Both the position numbers and the translations under genes were made by a program. A stretch of 64,000 bases of DNA, taken from Diadophis punctatus similis. Lineage: Eukaryota; Chordata; Lepidosauria; Squamata; Dipsadidae. The notes under the pieces are model-generated. The model was not told the DNA's origin and did no database searches. It saw only the letters and a program-made list of their open reading frames with translations. Positions within the stretch are counted from its first letter, which is position 1; every line of letters starts with the position of its first letter. The stretch spans positions 3,367,625 to 3,431,624 of the forward strand of contig JALIGW010000032.1 in assembly GCA_023053685.1 (NCBI GenBank). The letters run 5' to 3'. Shown here piece by piece: positions 1 to 10,140 of this stretch.

Positions 1-571
1 TCAGTTAATTTGATACGTGTGAAGGTGGAACTCTGGAGATGGAAACACTTCATTTGCATAACTTATGCCGAGAAGGGACTCCTGGGAAAGAAGGAACAAA
101 TCCCGGGGTGGGGGGGTGGGGTGGAAAGCTTCTCCCCCCATCTTCTCCCAATCTCTTGAGCAAGACTCCACCTCTGAAGTGTTTGCACAAACACAGCAGG
201 AAGGAGGAATGGAGGGAAGGAAGCGTGCAAGACTAGAACCTCCCCTTCTAATCCATTCCTTCAAGATCGCCTCTCCCCACCCACCCCTCCCCGTTTTCAT
301 ATTCCTCTGCTTTCAGCAAATAGCCTTGAAGATGGGAGGTCAGGTTGCACAGATGTGTCAGTCTGGCACACTTTATCAGTGGGTAAACAGCAACAAGAGT
401 TATAGGGGGATTAGAGAATTAAATTAGTGTGCGAACACAGACCTCCTCCTCCTTCCCCTCCCCCTCCTCCCCCTCCAAGTTTGGCACTGCTTTGAGTCTC
501 TTTGGTTCAAAGAAGTTTGCTGCTTCTGTGCGGGCATAGAGGGAGAACAGAAATATTCTGGAAATTGTCCG
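1..571. other. Unassigned sequence, no gene recognised
   Basis: Complex sequence with a G-rich run near 104-123 and C/T-rich stretches near 440-475. Open frames on both strands are short and low in complexity and resemble no protein family I know. No repeat family was recognised. Confidence 0.5.
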
Positions 572-791
572 ACTTCTCTTCCTCCTCCCTTCTTTTCTTC
601 CCTTCTTCCTTCCTTTCTTCCTCCCTCCCTCTCTCCCTCCCATCCTTCCATCCTTACTTGCTCTCATCTCATCTTCCCTCCCTTCCCCCTCTCCTTCCTT
701 CCACCACCACTCCTTCCTTTTCTTCCTTCCTTCCTTCCTCCATCCCTCCATCCCTCATCCCTCCATCCCTCTGTCCCCTCTTATTTTCTTT

Positions 792-858
<67 letters not shown>

Positions 859-1222
859 CTCCTCTCATCTTCCTCCCTCCCTCATCTTCCTTTCCTTCCT
901 TCCTTCCTCCCTCCCACCCTCTCTCCTTTCCATCCTTCCATCCTTTCTTGCTCTCATCCCAACTTCCCTCCCTTCCCCCTCTCCTTCCTTCCACCACCAC
1001 TCCTTCCTTTTCTTCTTCTTTCCTTCCAGCCATTCATCCTTCCATTCTTCCTCTCATCTTCCTTCCTCCGTCCCTCCGTCCCTCCATCCTTATTTCCTTC
1101 CTTCCTTCCTTCCTTCCTTCCTTCCTTCCTTCCTTCCTTCCTTCCTTCCTTCCTTCCTTCCTTCCTTCCTTTCTTTCTTTCTTTCTCTTTCTTTCTCCCA
1201 TCCTTCCTTCTATCTTTCCTCT
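572..1222. repeat. Pyrimidine low-complexity tract (CCTT/TTTC)
   Basis: Almost pure pyrimidine on the plus strand, with a (TTTC)n run at about 787-857 and a (TTCC)n run at about 1092-1168. A block beginning at 641 recurs at 931 with few changes, so part of the tract is a tandem duplication with a period of about 290 bp. The tract runs directly into the assembly gap, which suggests the gap exists because the repeat could not be assembled. Long Ser/Leu/Phe/Pro open frames here are artefacts. Confidence 0.9.
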
Positions 1223-1322
1223 NNNNNNNNNNNNNNNNNNNNNNNNNNNNNNNNNNNNNNNNNNNNNNNNNNNNNNNNNNNNNNNNNNNNNNNNNNNNNN
1301 NNNNNNNNNNNNNNNNNNNNNN
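1223..1322. other. Assembly gap of 100 N
   Basis: Exactly 100 undetermined bases. A round 100 is a common placeholder for a gap of unknown size, so true distances across it cannot be trusted. Confidence 0.98.
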
Positions 1323-1334
1323 GTGACAAAACGG

Positions 1335-1412
1335 AGCAAAACTTGCTTTAAAAATGTCTCACTTAGCAACAGAAATGTTGGACCCCAATTAGGGGTCGTA
1401 AGATGAGGGCTA
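1335..1412 (-). mobile_element. Fragment of mariner-like MITE (CAGGTAGTCC family)
   Basis: The segment with tctcacttagcaacagaa followed by ggggtcgtaagatgagg matches the end of the MITE seen better preserved at 27296-27696 and 32862-33620, in inverted orientation. Its outer part is lost in or before the gap. Confidence 0.6.
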
Positions 1413-1834
1413 TATTTGCGGCTCTTTGCATGCCCAGTGAATAAACAGGCCTTTTTTGAACTGCACATTTTTTAAAATAAAAAACCAAAACGGAAGTTGC
1501 ACGGAAGAACGGTGGTGGGGAGGTCGAAGGGGAAGCGTTATTTGCATTCTCCTTGCCGTGTTTCTTAATAATTTAATTCCTATTTAGAAAGCCTAACCGG
1601 CTTTCAGGGGAGACAAGATTTATAGAGACTTCCACTCCAGGTTTGAGGTTTTTGTCTTTCGGTGTTTTCCTGGCATTTATCACACATGTTTTAATTTAGA
1701 TCTGAGGCTTGTTACCATCTGGTCATTATTGCCAAGAAATATTCATTTGCTCTGAGTGACACAGATTTCATTCATCACGGAGGGAGGGGAAGGCTGGAAT
1801 GGAAGCCGAAAAGTGGTGGAAGGCGAGGCACAAA
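1413..1834. other. Complex non-repeat island
   Basis: AT-balanced complex sequence with TAATAATTTAATT-like motifs and no recognised repeat or exon. It could be a conserved noncoding element. Only alignment to other squamates would show that. Confidence 0.35.
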
Positions 1835-2092
1835 ATTAGAAGAGAGGAGAGGAGAGAAGAGAAGAGAACAGAAGAGAAAAAAGAAGAGAAGAGAAGAGAA
1901 GAGAAGAGAGAAGAGAAGAGAAGAGAGGAGAGGAGAGGAGAGGAGAGGAGAGGAGAGGAGAGGAGAGGAGAGGAGAGGAGAGGAGAGAGAAGAGAAGAGA
2001 AGAGAAGAGAAGAGAAGAGAAGAGAAGAGAAGAGAAGAGAAGAGAAGAGAAGAGAAGAGAGAAGAGAAGAGAAGAGAAGAGAAAAACAAAAC
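1835..2092. repeat. (GAGAA)n / (GGAGA)n pentanucleotide array
   Basis: Purine-only array that shifts between GAGAA and GGAGA units. It abuts the 3' end of the minus-strand CR1 that begins at 2093, the same arrangement as at 48538 and 63390. This fits growth of a microsatellite from a CR1 tail. Confidence 0.9.
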
Positions 2093-2368
2093 AAAACACA
2101 GTTGGAAGGGACCTTGGAGGTCTTCTAGTCCAACCCCCTGCTTAGGCAGGAAACCCTACACCACTTCTGACAAATGGTTATCCAACCTCTTCTTAAAAAC
2201 CTCCAGTGTTGGAGCATTTACAACTTCTGGTGGCAAGCAGTTCTTCATATGTTTTAGCCTCCCATCCCCTAATCATCTTTGTTGCTCTTCTCTGCAATCT
2301 TTCTAGAGTCTCCACATCTTTTTTACATCATGGCGAGCAAAACTGGATGCAGTATTCGAGAAATGTAG
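2093..2368 (-). mobile_element. CR1 LINE, 3' end
   Basis: Read on the plus strand, it opens with the reverse complement of the CR1 3' end (gttggaagggaccttggagg). It continues into the region encoding the end of the reverse-transcriptase ORF, up to the segment for 'cagtattcgag'. Only the 3' terminal few hundred bases remain, typical 5' truncation. It is not coding. Confidence 0.85.
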
Positions 2369-2436
2369 CTAGCTCCTGAGTTATGACCGCAATTCAGGCC
2401 AACATTTTCCGTTGATAAGCAAGGAAGTTGTTCAAT
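2369..2436. mobile_element. Short fragment of CAGGTAGTCC MITE
   Basis: The stretch gagttatgaccgcaattcag and the following gttgataagc-like sequence match the first 60-70 bp of the MITE family at 24283 and 30762. Both ends are lost. Confidence 0.5.
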
Positions 2437-2507
2437 TAGGATAGAGCTGGAAGGGACCTTGGAGGTCTTCTAGTCCAACCTCCTACTCAAGCAAGGACAC
2501 CCTATAC

Positions 2508-2827
2508 CCATGGTGGCGAACCTATGGCACGCGTGCCACAGGTGGCACGCGGAGCCATAGCAGACGGCACGCGAGCGTTGCCCACCGGCAAACCGGAAGT
2601 GCGGAAAAAACGCACTTCCGGTTTGCCGGGTGAGCTGTTTTTTGCACTCCGGAGGGTTCAGGGAAGCTCCCTGAAGCTCCGGAATGCAAAAAACTACAAA
2701 ACGGACAAACCGGAAGTGCATTTTCGTGTGCCAAAAAGGGGGGTGCGCGTGCTAGCGCGCGCTCGCACACACACACACACACACACACCTTTTGGGCACG
2801 TGAACCTAAAAAGGTTCGCCACCACTG
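2508..2827. mobile_element. hAT MITE, GGTGGCGAACC family, with perfect TSD
   Basis: Flanked by identical 8-bp TSDs CCCTATAC at 2500-2507 and 2828-2835. The inverted termini are ggtggcgaacct and ggttcgccaccactg. Eight-bp TSDs and ends close to CAG...CTG place it in the hAT superfamily. No transposase is present, so it is non-autonomous. It contains a 19-bp-arm palindrome (2585-2629) and a (CA)n run near 2768. Confidence 0.85.
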
Positions 2828-3082
2828 CCCTATACCATTTCACACTGCCCAGTGTCTTCTGAAAGACCTCCAGTGATGGGTCGTCCACAACTCCATGAGG
2901 CAAGCTGTTCCACTGGTAATTGTTCTCACTATTAGGAAATTTCTCCTTAGTTCTAGGTTGCTTTTCTCCTTGATGAGTTTCCATCCATTGCTTCTTATCC
3001 TGCCTTCAGGTGCTGTGGAGAATAGGCTGTCCCCCTCCTCTTTGTGGCAGCCCCTCAAATACTGGAATACTGCCCCAAAGTG

Positions 3083-3519
3083 CTTTTTCAGGAGGCAACT
3101 GGACTTTCTTGTTTTTTCTTTTGAAGACATTTCGCTTCTCATCCAAGAAGCTTCTTCAGCGCTGACTGGATGGTGGAGGAATGGAAGGATTTATATTCCT
3201 TGCAGACAGCTGGTCATTTGCATCCTTTTGGAGGGTCATTGAAGCACTTGGAGGTTTATCTGTATCCTCAGGGTCACCTGAGTAGTGCTAATGATTCCTG
3301 TAGTCTGCAATTTTTCCTCTGGAAATCCATTCCTACTCCCACACCATTCCAAGGTCTCATCCCAAATTGTACAACTAAAAGTCTGTAGAGATTCTCAATC
3401 CTCCAGGTCATGCTTGTCCCAAAGGTGCTTTTTTCAAGAGGCGACTGAACTTTCTTGTTTTTTCTTTTGAAGATGTTTTGCTTCTCATCCAAGAAGCTTC
3501 TTCAGCTCTGACAGGATAG
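3083..3519 (-). mobile_element. Penelope-like (PLE) family A terminal repeats, tandem pair
   Basis: Two copies of one unit in direct orientation, offset by about 348 bp. Each carries a hammerhead-like core on the minus strand (3123-3162 and 3469-3508). Tandem terminal repeats are typical of Penelope-like retroelements. No PLE reverse transcriptase or GIY-YIG domain is visible. Assignment to PLE rests on the hammerhead motif and repeat layout, not on coding sequence. Confidence 0.6.
3123..3162 (-). ncRNA. Hammerhead-ribozyme-like motif, family A
   Basis: On the minus strand: CTGAAGA, one extra A, a six-bp hairpin GCTTCT/AGAAGC with a 6-nt loop, then GAAAT and GTC. The hammerhead consensus is CUGANGA, stem II, GAAA, then an NUH cleavage triplet. 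Stem III would be only two pairs, so the motif could act only as a dimer, as proposed for PLE hammerheads. Confidence 0.5.
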
Positions 3520-3627
3520 TGGGAATGGAATGTTGCTATCATGTCCCTCCTAGTCCTTCTTTTCTCTAGACTAACCAAACCCAACTCCTGCAACCATTCT
3601 TCATATGTTGTAGTCTCCAGATCTAAC

Positions 3628-3990
3628 ATAGCTCTCCTCCTATGGTGTCCAAGGGATACTCTCCTGAAAATCTCTTTCTATTATCTGAAACAAAGAAAGG
3701 AAACAGAATGTACTATATCCAGTAAATTTCCAAGCTGTTTCTGTGTTTAGAAATTCATATTTATGTTTAATTATTGATGCTAAGCCTAACAACTTTCAAG
3801 AACTCTGGCAGAAGGAAGGAGTGAAAAACAAAATAATATGTTTGAAAAGTTTCTAAACTGTTTCAGTAGTACATGCAACAAGATTCAATTCTTGGATTAT
3901 TCCCTCTTCTTGTCCACATTCATTGGCTTATCTTGGCTTGCTTTCTCTGATATCATCTTTATAAACCAAGCCTGTTAGCCTAGATAGTGC
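3628..3990. other. Unassigned sequence
   Basis: AT-rich complex sequence without a recognisable repeat, exon or RNA gene. Confidence 0.4.
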
Positions 3991-4330
3991 AAGACTATCA
4001 TTCAAATCAACTCAACTCAAGTCAACCCAAGCCAAGTCAACCCAAGCCAATCCAAGTCAAATCAAGCCAAGCCAAGCCATGTCAACCCAAATCAAACCAA
4101 GCCAAGCCAAGCCATGTCAAACTAAGCCAACTCAACTCAACTCAACTCAACTCAAATCGTATCATGTATCATGTATCATGTATCATGTATCATGTATCAT
4201 TATCATGTATCATGTATCATGTATCATGTATCATGTATCATGTATCATGTATCATGTATCATGTATCATGTATCATGTATCATGTATCATGTATCATGTA
4301 TCATGTATCATGTATCATGTATCATATCAT
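3991..4330. repeat. CTCAA/CAAGC pentamer tract followed by (ATCATGT)n heptamer array
   Basis: Positions 3991-4158 are loose pentamers built on CAACT and CAAGC. They grade into about 22 copies of the 7-mer ATCATGT (about 4159-4330), with one interrupted unit near 4200. A period of 7 opens all three frames, which produces the false Tyr-His-Val-Ser-Cys-Ile-Met reading. Confidence 0.95.
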
Positions 4331-4611
4331 ATATCATATATCATTTCATATGCCATTATTATGGTTCTTGACCAGCTTTTACAGTAAAAAGAGAAATACT
4401 AGTAGTTTAATATAACAATTCATTGTTGGGGAAAGAAAACAAGAAATGAATAAAATGATATATCTAATTAAAGGTTTTGTGCAGCTGTATGCCTTGGTAA
4501 GGCTATTCAGCCATCTGGTATGTGAGTCTGGGGTTAACATCCCTTAAAAGGCATTAAACATAACATTATTCATTGTGACCCAGCAATAAGAAAGAATGTT
4601 GGGGTTAGCTG
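4331..4611. other. Unassigned sequence
   Basis: AT-rich sequence between a microsatellite and a PLE array. Nothing recognisable. Confidence 0.4.
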
Positions 4612-5365
4612 CTGTGGGGTCCTCGATGGTCTCTGAGCTTGGTTGTTTTCTTGCAGACGTTTCATAGCCAACTAGGTAATTTCATCAATGTTAGAAGGGA
4701 GTGGGGTTTTCTCTCTCTTTATATACAAGGTTATTGTTGTTGTTGTTGTTGTTTTGTTTTTGTTGTTAAAAGAGAATATTTGTAGCTCAGGGATGAAGTG
4801 TGGAGTCCTTGGCACTCTTTAAGCTTGGTTGTTTTCTTGCAGATGCTTCATTACCTGACTAGGTAATATCTTCAGTACTAGAAGGCAGTGGGGTTTGTGA
4901 GAGGGAAGAGGAGGAGGAGGAGGAGGACTGTGAGGACATTGGTGCGCTCTAAGTGGATTGTTTTCTTGTAGATGTTTCATTACCCAGCTAGGTAATATCA
5001 TCAGTACTAGAAGGGAGTGGGATTTGGGAGGAGGAGGAGGAGGAGGAGGAGGAGGAGGAGGAGGAGGAGGAGGAGGAGGAGGAGGAGGAGGAGGAGGAGG
5101 AGGAGGAGGAGGAGAAGGAGGAAGAAGATGACTGTGACATCATTGGTGCGCTCTATGCAGGGTTGTTTTCTTGTAGATGTTTCATTTCCCAACTAGGTAA
5201 TCTCATCATTACTAGCAAGGAGTGGGATTTGGGAGGAGGAGGAGGAGGAGGAAGAAGACTGTGACGTCATTGGTGCGCTCTATGCAGGGTTGTTTTCTTG
5301 TAGATGTTTCATTACCCAACTAGGTAATATCATCAGTACTAGAAGGGAGTGGGATTTGGGAGAAG

Positions 5366-5397
<32 letters not shown>

Positions 5398-5910
5398 CTG
5401 TGAGGTCATTGGTGCACTCTATGCAGGGTTGTTTTCTTGTAGATGTTTCATTACCCAACTAGGTAATATCATCAGTGCTAGAAGAGAGTGGGATTTGGGA
5501 GGAGGAGGAGGAGGAGGAAGAGGAGGAGGAGGAGGAGGAGGAGGAGGAGGAGGAGGAGGAGGAGGAGGAGGAGGAGGAGGAGGAGGAGGAGGAGGAGGAG
5601 GAAGACTGTGATGTCATTGGTGTGCTCTATGCAGGGTTGTTTTCTTGTAGATGTTTCATTACCCAATCAGGTAATATCATCAGTGCTAGAAGAGAGTGGG
5701 ATTTGAGAGGAGGAGGAGGAGGAGAAGGAGGAGGAGGAGGAAGAGGAGGAGGAGGAGGAGGAAGACTGTGATGTCATTGGTGTGCTCTATGCAGGGTTGT
5801 TTTCTTGTAGATGTTTCATTACCCAACTAGGTAATATAATCAGTACTAGAAGGGACTGGGATTTGCTCTCTGGTTACAGTATATACTAGTGACTTGCCCT
5901 ATCACTGCTC
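4612..5910 (-). mobile_element. PLE family B array: eight hammerhead-like units with (GGA)n spacers
   Basis: Eight tandem units in one orientation. Each has a segment running from 'cattggtgcgctct' through 'gttgttttcttgtag' to 'tagaagggagtggg', followed by a (GGA)n tract of 15-105 bp. Hammerhead-like cores on the minus strand lie at about 4653-4690, 4839-4877, 4968-5007, 5173-5212, 5300-5339, 5439-5478, 5647-5686 and 5807-5846. Most later units have GAAACAT where the consensus has GAAACGT. The units from 4968 on are more alike than the first two, so the array grew locally by unit duplication. No coding capacity. Confidence 0.7.
5439..5478 (-). ncRNA. Hammerhead-ribozyme-like motif, family B
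   Basis: On the minus strand: GCA, CTGATGA, TA, the hairpin TTACC/GGTAA, then GAAAC, ATC and a following TAC that pairs only partly with GCA. The core is complete except that the palindromic ACGT of stem III is ACAT. It is a typical member of the array at 4612-5910. Confidence 0.45.
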
Positions 5911-6345
5911 TTCATAGTTCCTTGATTTAGGCTGTTACTTACTGTTTTATTGCCTGTTTGAGTTAGTAGTTACTTAATTTGGTTCTTGGACTATTGTTAA
6001 TCTAGTTTATGGCTTGGTTTATTGCTCTGGTGTTAATCTTGGCATTAATCTCTGCTTATCTGGATGTTGAGGCCACACTCAGGCAGCCACCTCTTGAGGT
6101 CATCCCAGGAAATAAGGCAAGTTCACCCAATGGTCTCGTGAGAACTATGGGGTCCTTGGTGGTCTCTCTGCTCGTTGCTTTCATGCGGATATTGCATTAC
6201 CAAAGTAGGTAACGTCACTGGTGATGTTCCCTAGTTGGGTCGTGAAATGGATTCAAGAAAACCACCAAGGTCAGAGAGCACCAAGGACCCCAGAGTTCAA
6301 CCCTGAGCTGCAAATCTTCTCTTCTCTCAGAATCTAATGTCGGGC
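5911..6345. mobile_element. PLE family B, spacer and palindromic end
   Basis: The segment after the array (5911-6140) resembles the one at 38590-38770. At about 6140-6345 two diverged family B ends face each other: a minus-strand copy (about 6186-6220) and a plus-strand copy (about 6220-6340) ending in the usual 'accctgagctgcaaat'. Both cores are degenerate. Confidence 0.55.
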
Positions 6346-6384
6346 TCTCAGATGCAGGAGAAGTTCAGAAGGGTTGTCCAAAAG

Positions 6385-7180
6385 CCGAGCAAGGGACTAA
6401 ACATCCTCCCCAGAGGACAGGACAAGAAACAATGGATGGAAATGTTAAGGAGTTATTGTGCTGTTAAGCACATACACAGCGAAATGTGTTGTAGTACACA
6501 TAGTAATGGTGTTGCAGTTTGATATGAATGCTATTCAGTCAATAAACATCTTTAATATGTACAAAATAGTAGCAAAGTTAAATAGGAAGTCCAAGTCATA
6601 CACAGTTATTCAGTCAATGCGAAGTTTCTTCTTCTTGCCTATCTTTGTTTTAACTCACAAAGATTACAGCTATCACTTAATTCTATACTATCACAGATAG
6701 TTACTCTTCTCTTCACAGCAATTCCACACAGTCATAAAGTAATCTACTCATCAGTAAATCAGCAGAGAGTCTTCAATCCGGAACACACCGTCAAACACCA
6801 AGCCACACTAAACCACACTGAACCATAAACCACCAACCACATTGAGCATGGTCTCTTGCTTGCTTATATAGTAATTCATCCACAATGCATTTAAAGCAAT
6901 ATGCACATAACAATGATTTGTGGCTTAATCATATATTAACCACCCAATCATTTGAATAGGGTTCTAATCAAGGAGAGAAGCAACCTGGATCTAAGGAGAA
7001 ACTTCCTAACAGTGAGGACAATTAACCAGTGGAACAGCTTGCCACTAGAAGTTGTGGGTGCTCCATCACTGGAGGTTTTCAAGAAGAGACTGGACAGCCA
7101 TCCTGCTTGAGCAGGGGTTGGACTAGAAGACCTCCAAGGTGTCTTCCAGCTCTATTCTGATTAAAAATATTTTCCTGAAT
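6385..7180 (+). mobile_element. CR1 LINE 3' fragment with an LTR inserted
   Basis: CR1 sequence at 6385-6448 ends at 'gatggaaa' and resumes near 6965 with 'aaggagagaagcaacc', continuing to the 3' terminus near 7180. The 3' end reads 'ggttggactagaagacctcc', as in other copies here. The interruption is the LTR at 6449-6964. Confidence 0.75.
6449..6964. mobile_element. Solo LTR (same family as 13096-13640)
   Basis: About 515 bp, collinear with 13096-13640 over its full length. It starts TGTTAAGGAG and ends near GGGTTCTAAT. A TATATA motif lies at about 6864-6870. No internal retroelement sequence or partner LTR is adjacent, so it is read as a solo LTR. Orientation is undecided because promoter and polyadenylation cues point both ways. 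Confidence 0.6.
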
Positions 7181-7935
7181 GCCCGAGGGAGAACCCGATT
7201 CTCTTTAATGACTTCACCAAGAATAATTGTGCTCCTCTAGAAATCATTTGGTGACAGGTCCCGCCTAAAGGGCCATCTGCTCTCTCGAACCAGACCTATC
7301 ATTTGAATAAATTATTGATATTTGGCAGAGCTGTGTTTATTAATGCGCGGAATGTTGGAATATTCCTTCCCTTTCATCGGAGGACCGGAACAAGCTGTTG
7401 GCATGACAGTTTCCCGCGGGGCCCTTTCTCATCATTTTCTTTTCTTTCCCTCGGCTTCCGTCTTTGTCCTTCTGGAGGTTTTTTTTTCTTTTCTTTTTTT
7501 CCTCTTCTTTTCTCCAACTTCTGCCAAACGAAGAGTTTTGTTGTTTTCTAGTGGTTTCTTGGCTCGGAAGACAGCAGAGGAGAGCAACAGGTGAAGTGGG
7601 GGAGAAAAAGCCATTAATAACCTCTCTATCAAAGAAGAAAAATTGCACAGGCTCCCTCTGTTAAGAGGCCTCTTGAGTGGCTTCTACTATTATTAGCCAT
7701 ACAAAGACGCAGGGTGGGCTTGCAGGAACATCTCTTCCATTCACTGGCAATTTTTTCCCCTCTCTCGAAGATTCTGTATCACAGACCAAAATAATAATAA
7801 TAATAAATGTTATGGGCTTCCTCTCCAGCATCAACCCTGCTAGTTAATGTTGCAAAGCCGTCTTTGTGGAGATCTAAGATAGCCTCTTTGTCGGGAAACA
7901 TCAAAGCAAGGTCCAGAGGTGAGCATGTTTGGAAC
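7181..7935. other. Complex non-repeat region
   Basis: Mostly complex sequence with a T-rich run near 7479-7530 and a short (AAT)n at about 7790-7806. Open frames on both strands are short and look random. Confidence 0.4.
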
Positions 7936-8215
7936 TCAGGGTTGGACAGTGAGGTCCTTGGTGCTCTCTGAACTTAGTGGTTTTCTTGCGGAGGTTTCAT
8001 GACCTAACTGGGAAGCATCATCAGTGCTAAAAGGGAGTGGGGTTTGTGGAGAGGAGGAGGAGGAGGAGGAGGAGGAGGAGGAGGAGGAGGAGGAGGAGGA
8101 GGAGGAGAAAGAGTGGTGTAGGGACTTTGGTGCTGTCTGAGTTTGGTTGTTTTCTTGTGGATGTTTCATGGCCCAGCTGGGTAACATAGTGCTAGAAGGG
8201 AGTGGGGTTTGTGAA
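7936..8215 (-). mobile_element. PLE family B, two tandem units
   Basis: Two units in the same orientation separated by (GGA)n at about 8048-8106. The first has a near-complete core (about 7988-8028). The second (about 8157-8192) has lost the CTGATGA element and cannot form the motif, although the flanks are preserved. Confidence 0.65.
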
Positions 8216-9407
8216 GAGGACGAGGAGGAGGAGAAGGAGAAGAAGAGAGAGAAAGAAAGAAGTGTAAGGCAATAGAGAAGGAGAAGGAGAAGAGAGAGAA
8301 GGCATAGGAGAAGAAGAGAGAGAGAAAGATAAGGTTAAAGCAATGGAGAAGGAGAAGGAGGAGAGAGAGAAAGTAGTTTAAGGTAATAGAGAAGGAGAAG
8401 GAGACAGAAGGAGAAGGAGAAGAGAGAAAGTAGGAGAAGGGGAAGGAGAAAGAGAGGGAGAAGGAGAAGAAGAGAGAGAAAGAGAAGGTTATGGAGAAGG
8501 AGAAGGACTGAGTTCCTTGGTGCTCTCTGAGTTTAGTTGTTTTCTTGTGGATGTTTCATGGCCCAGCTGGGTAACATAGTGCTAGAAGGGAGTGGGGTTT
8601 GTGGAGAGGAGGAGGAAGAGGAGGAAAAGAAGGAGGAGGAGGAGGGGAAGAGAGAGAGAAAAGAAAAGTATAAGGCAATAGAGAAAGAGAAGGAGAGAAG
8701 GAGAAGAAGAGAGAAAGAGAGATAAGTTTTAAAGCAATGGAGAAGGAGGAGAAGAGAGGGTGTAGGAGAAGGAGAGAGAGAAAGAAGGAGAAGGAGGAGA
8801 GAGAGAGAGAAAGAAATTTAAGGCAATAGAGAAGGAGAAGGAGACAGAAGGAGGAGAAGAGAGAAAGTAGGAGAAGGGGAAGGAGAAAAAGAGGAGAAGG
8901 AGGACAGAGAGAGAAATTTTAGGCAATAGAGAAGGAGACAGAAGAAGGAGAAGAGAGAGAGTAGGAGAAGAAGAGAGAGAGAGATAAGGTTAAAGCAATG
9001 GAGAAGGAGGAGAAGAGAGGGTTGTAGGAGAAGGAGAGAGAGGAGAAGGAGAAGGAGGTGAAAGAGAGAAAGAAATTTTAGGCAATAGAGAAGGAGAAGG
9101 AGACAGAAGGAGAAGGAGAAGAGAGAGTAGGAGGAGAATAAGAGAGAGAGATAAGGTTAAAGCAATGGAGAAGAAGAAGAGAGAGTGTAGGAGAAGGAGA
9201 GAGAGAAGGAGAAGGAGAAGGAGGAGAGAGAGAAAGAAATTTTAGACAATAGAGACGGAGAAGGAGACAGAAGGAGAAGAGAGAAAGTAGGAGAAGGAGG
9301 AGAGAGAAAGGAGAAGGAGAAGGGGAAGGAGAAAGAGAGGGAGAAGGAGAAGAAGAGAGAGAAAGAGAAGTTTAAGGCGATGGAGAAGGAGAAGGACTGA
9401 GTTCCTT
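8216..9407. repeat. GA-rich minisatellite with embedded PLE B unit
   Basis: Purine-rich irregular tandem array. Two phrases alternate: 'aaggttaaagcaatggag' (near 8331, 8724, 8983, 9152) and 'aggcaatagagaagg' (near 8267, 8663, 8819, 8920, 9079, 9245). Spacing is 100-400 bp and uneven. One family B unit with a deleted core sits at about 8505-8605. All open frames here are Glu/Lys/Arg-rich artefacts. Confidence 0.8.
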
Positions 9408-10140
9408 GGTGCTCTCCAAGCTTGGTTGTTTGTAGACGTTTCATTACCCAACTGAGTAGCATCATCAGTGCTGGAAGGGAATGGGACCTCCTCTCTGATT
9501 AGATACAAGTGTTTTTTTTCTGTCATCCTACCAACAGAAGAGAATATCTGTAGCTCAGGGTTCACCTGTGGGATCCTTGGTGCTCTCTGAGCTTGTTTTC
9601 TTGTGGGCGTTTCATTACCCAACTAGTTAACATCATCACTCCTAGCTCTGTACAGTTTATTGGAGGTCTGTTTCTGACACTGGAAGGAGGGACATGCTGT
9701 GTAGGCCTTTGTGCAGAAAGAATAGGTGTTCCTTGGTTGAGCTTGGCCTACATGGAAATTTGTCCCATTTGTGTCCCACCAATAAAAGAGAATATTTGTA
9801 GCTCAGGGTTGAACTGTGGGATCCTTAGCGTTTTTTGAAGTTAATTGTTTTCTTGCAGACGTTTCATGACCCAACTAGGGAACATCATCCGTGCAAACCC
9901 CACTCCCTTCCAGCAGGGATGATGTTCCCTAGTTGGGTCATGAAACGTCTGCAAGAAAGCCACCAAGCTCAGAGAGCACCAAGGACCCCACAGTTCTCCT
10001 GCTGCTCCTCCTCCTGCTCCTCCTCTCTTCAAATCCCACTCTTTTCCAGCACTGATGATGTTACCTAGTTGGGTCATGAAACGTCTGCAAGAAAACAACC
10101 ACATTCAAAGAGCACCAAGGACCCCACATTCCTCCTCCTC
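9408..10140. mobile_element. PLE family B cluster with inverted pair
   Basis: Minus-strand units with cores at 9432-9471, 9603-9640 and 9855-9894. Plus-strand units follow with cores at 9913-9952 and 10049-10088, so units at 9855-9952 face each other as an inverted pair. The minus-strand units carry the longer flank 'agaatatctgtagctcaggg', also seen at 39170 and 12615. Confidence 0.7.
10049..10088 (+). ncRNA. Hammerhead-ribozyme-like motif, family B
   Basis: GCA, CTGATGA, then TTACC and GGTCA (one mismatch in stem II), GAAACGTC and TGC. Stem I pairs GCA with TGC. The core and cleavage triplet are intact. Stem II is weaker than in copies that read GGTAA. Confidence 0.45.

Larger units (their letters stand above)
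2437..3627 (-). mobile_element. CR1 LINE 3' fragment broken by two insertions
   Basis: CR1 tail at 2437-2507, continued at 2836-3082 and again at about 3520-3627, where the sequence picks up at the expected 'tatcatgtccc' position. The two breaks hold a hAT MITE (2508-2827) and a PLE family A tandem pair (about 3083-3519). Removing both insertions restores one collinear CR1 3' region. Confidence 0.8.

Noticed and set aside
3991..4330. Telomere-like or centromeric satellite
   Set aside because: The 7-mer is ATCATGT, not the vertebrate telomere TTAGGG, and the array is under 200 bp.
4612..5910. CRISPR-like array of direct repeats and spacers
   Set aside because: The repeats are long (about 75 bp) and diverged, the spacers are (GGA)n rather than unique sequence, and the genome is a vertebrate. 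Dispersed single copies elsewhere show it is a transposable element.
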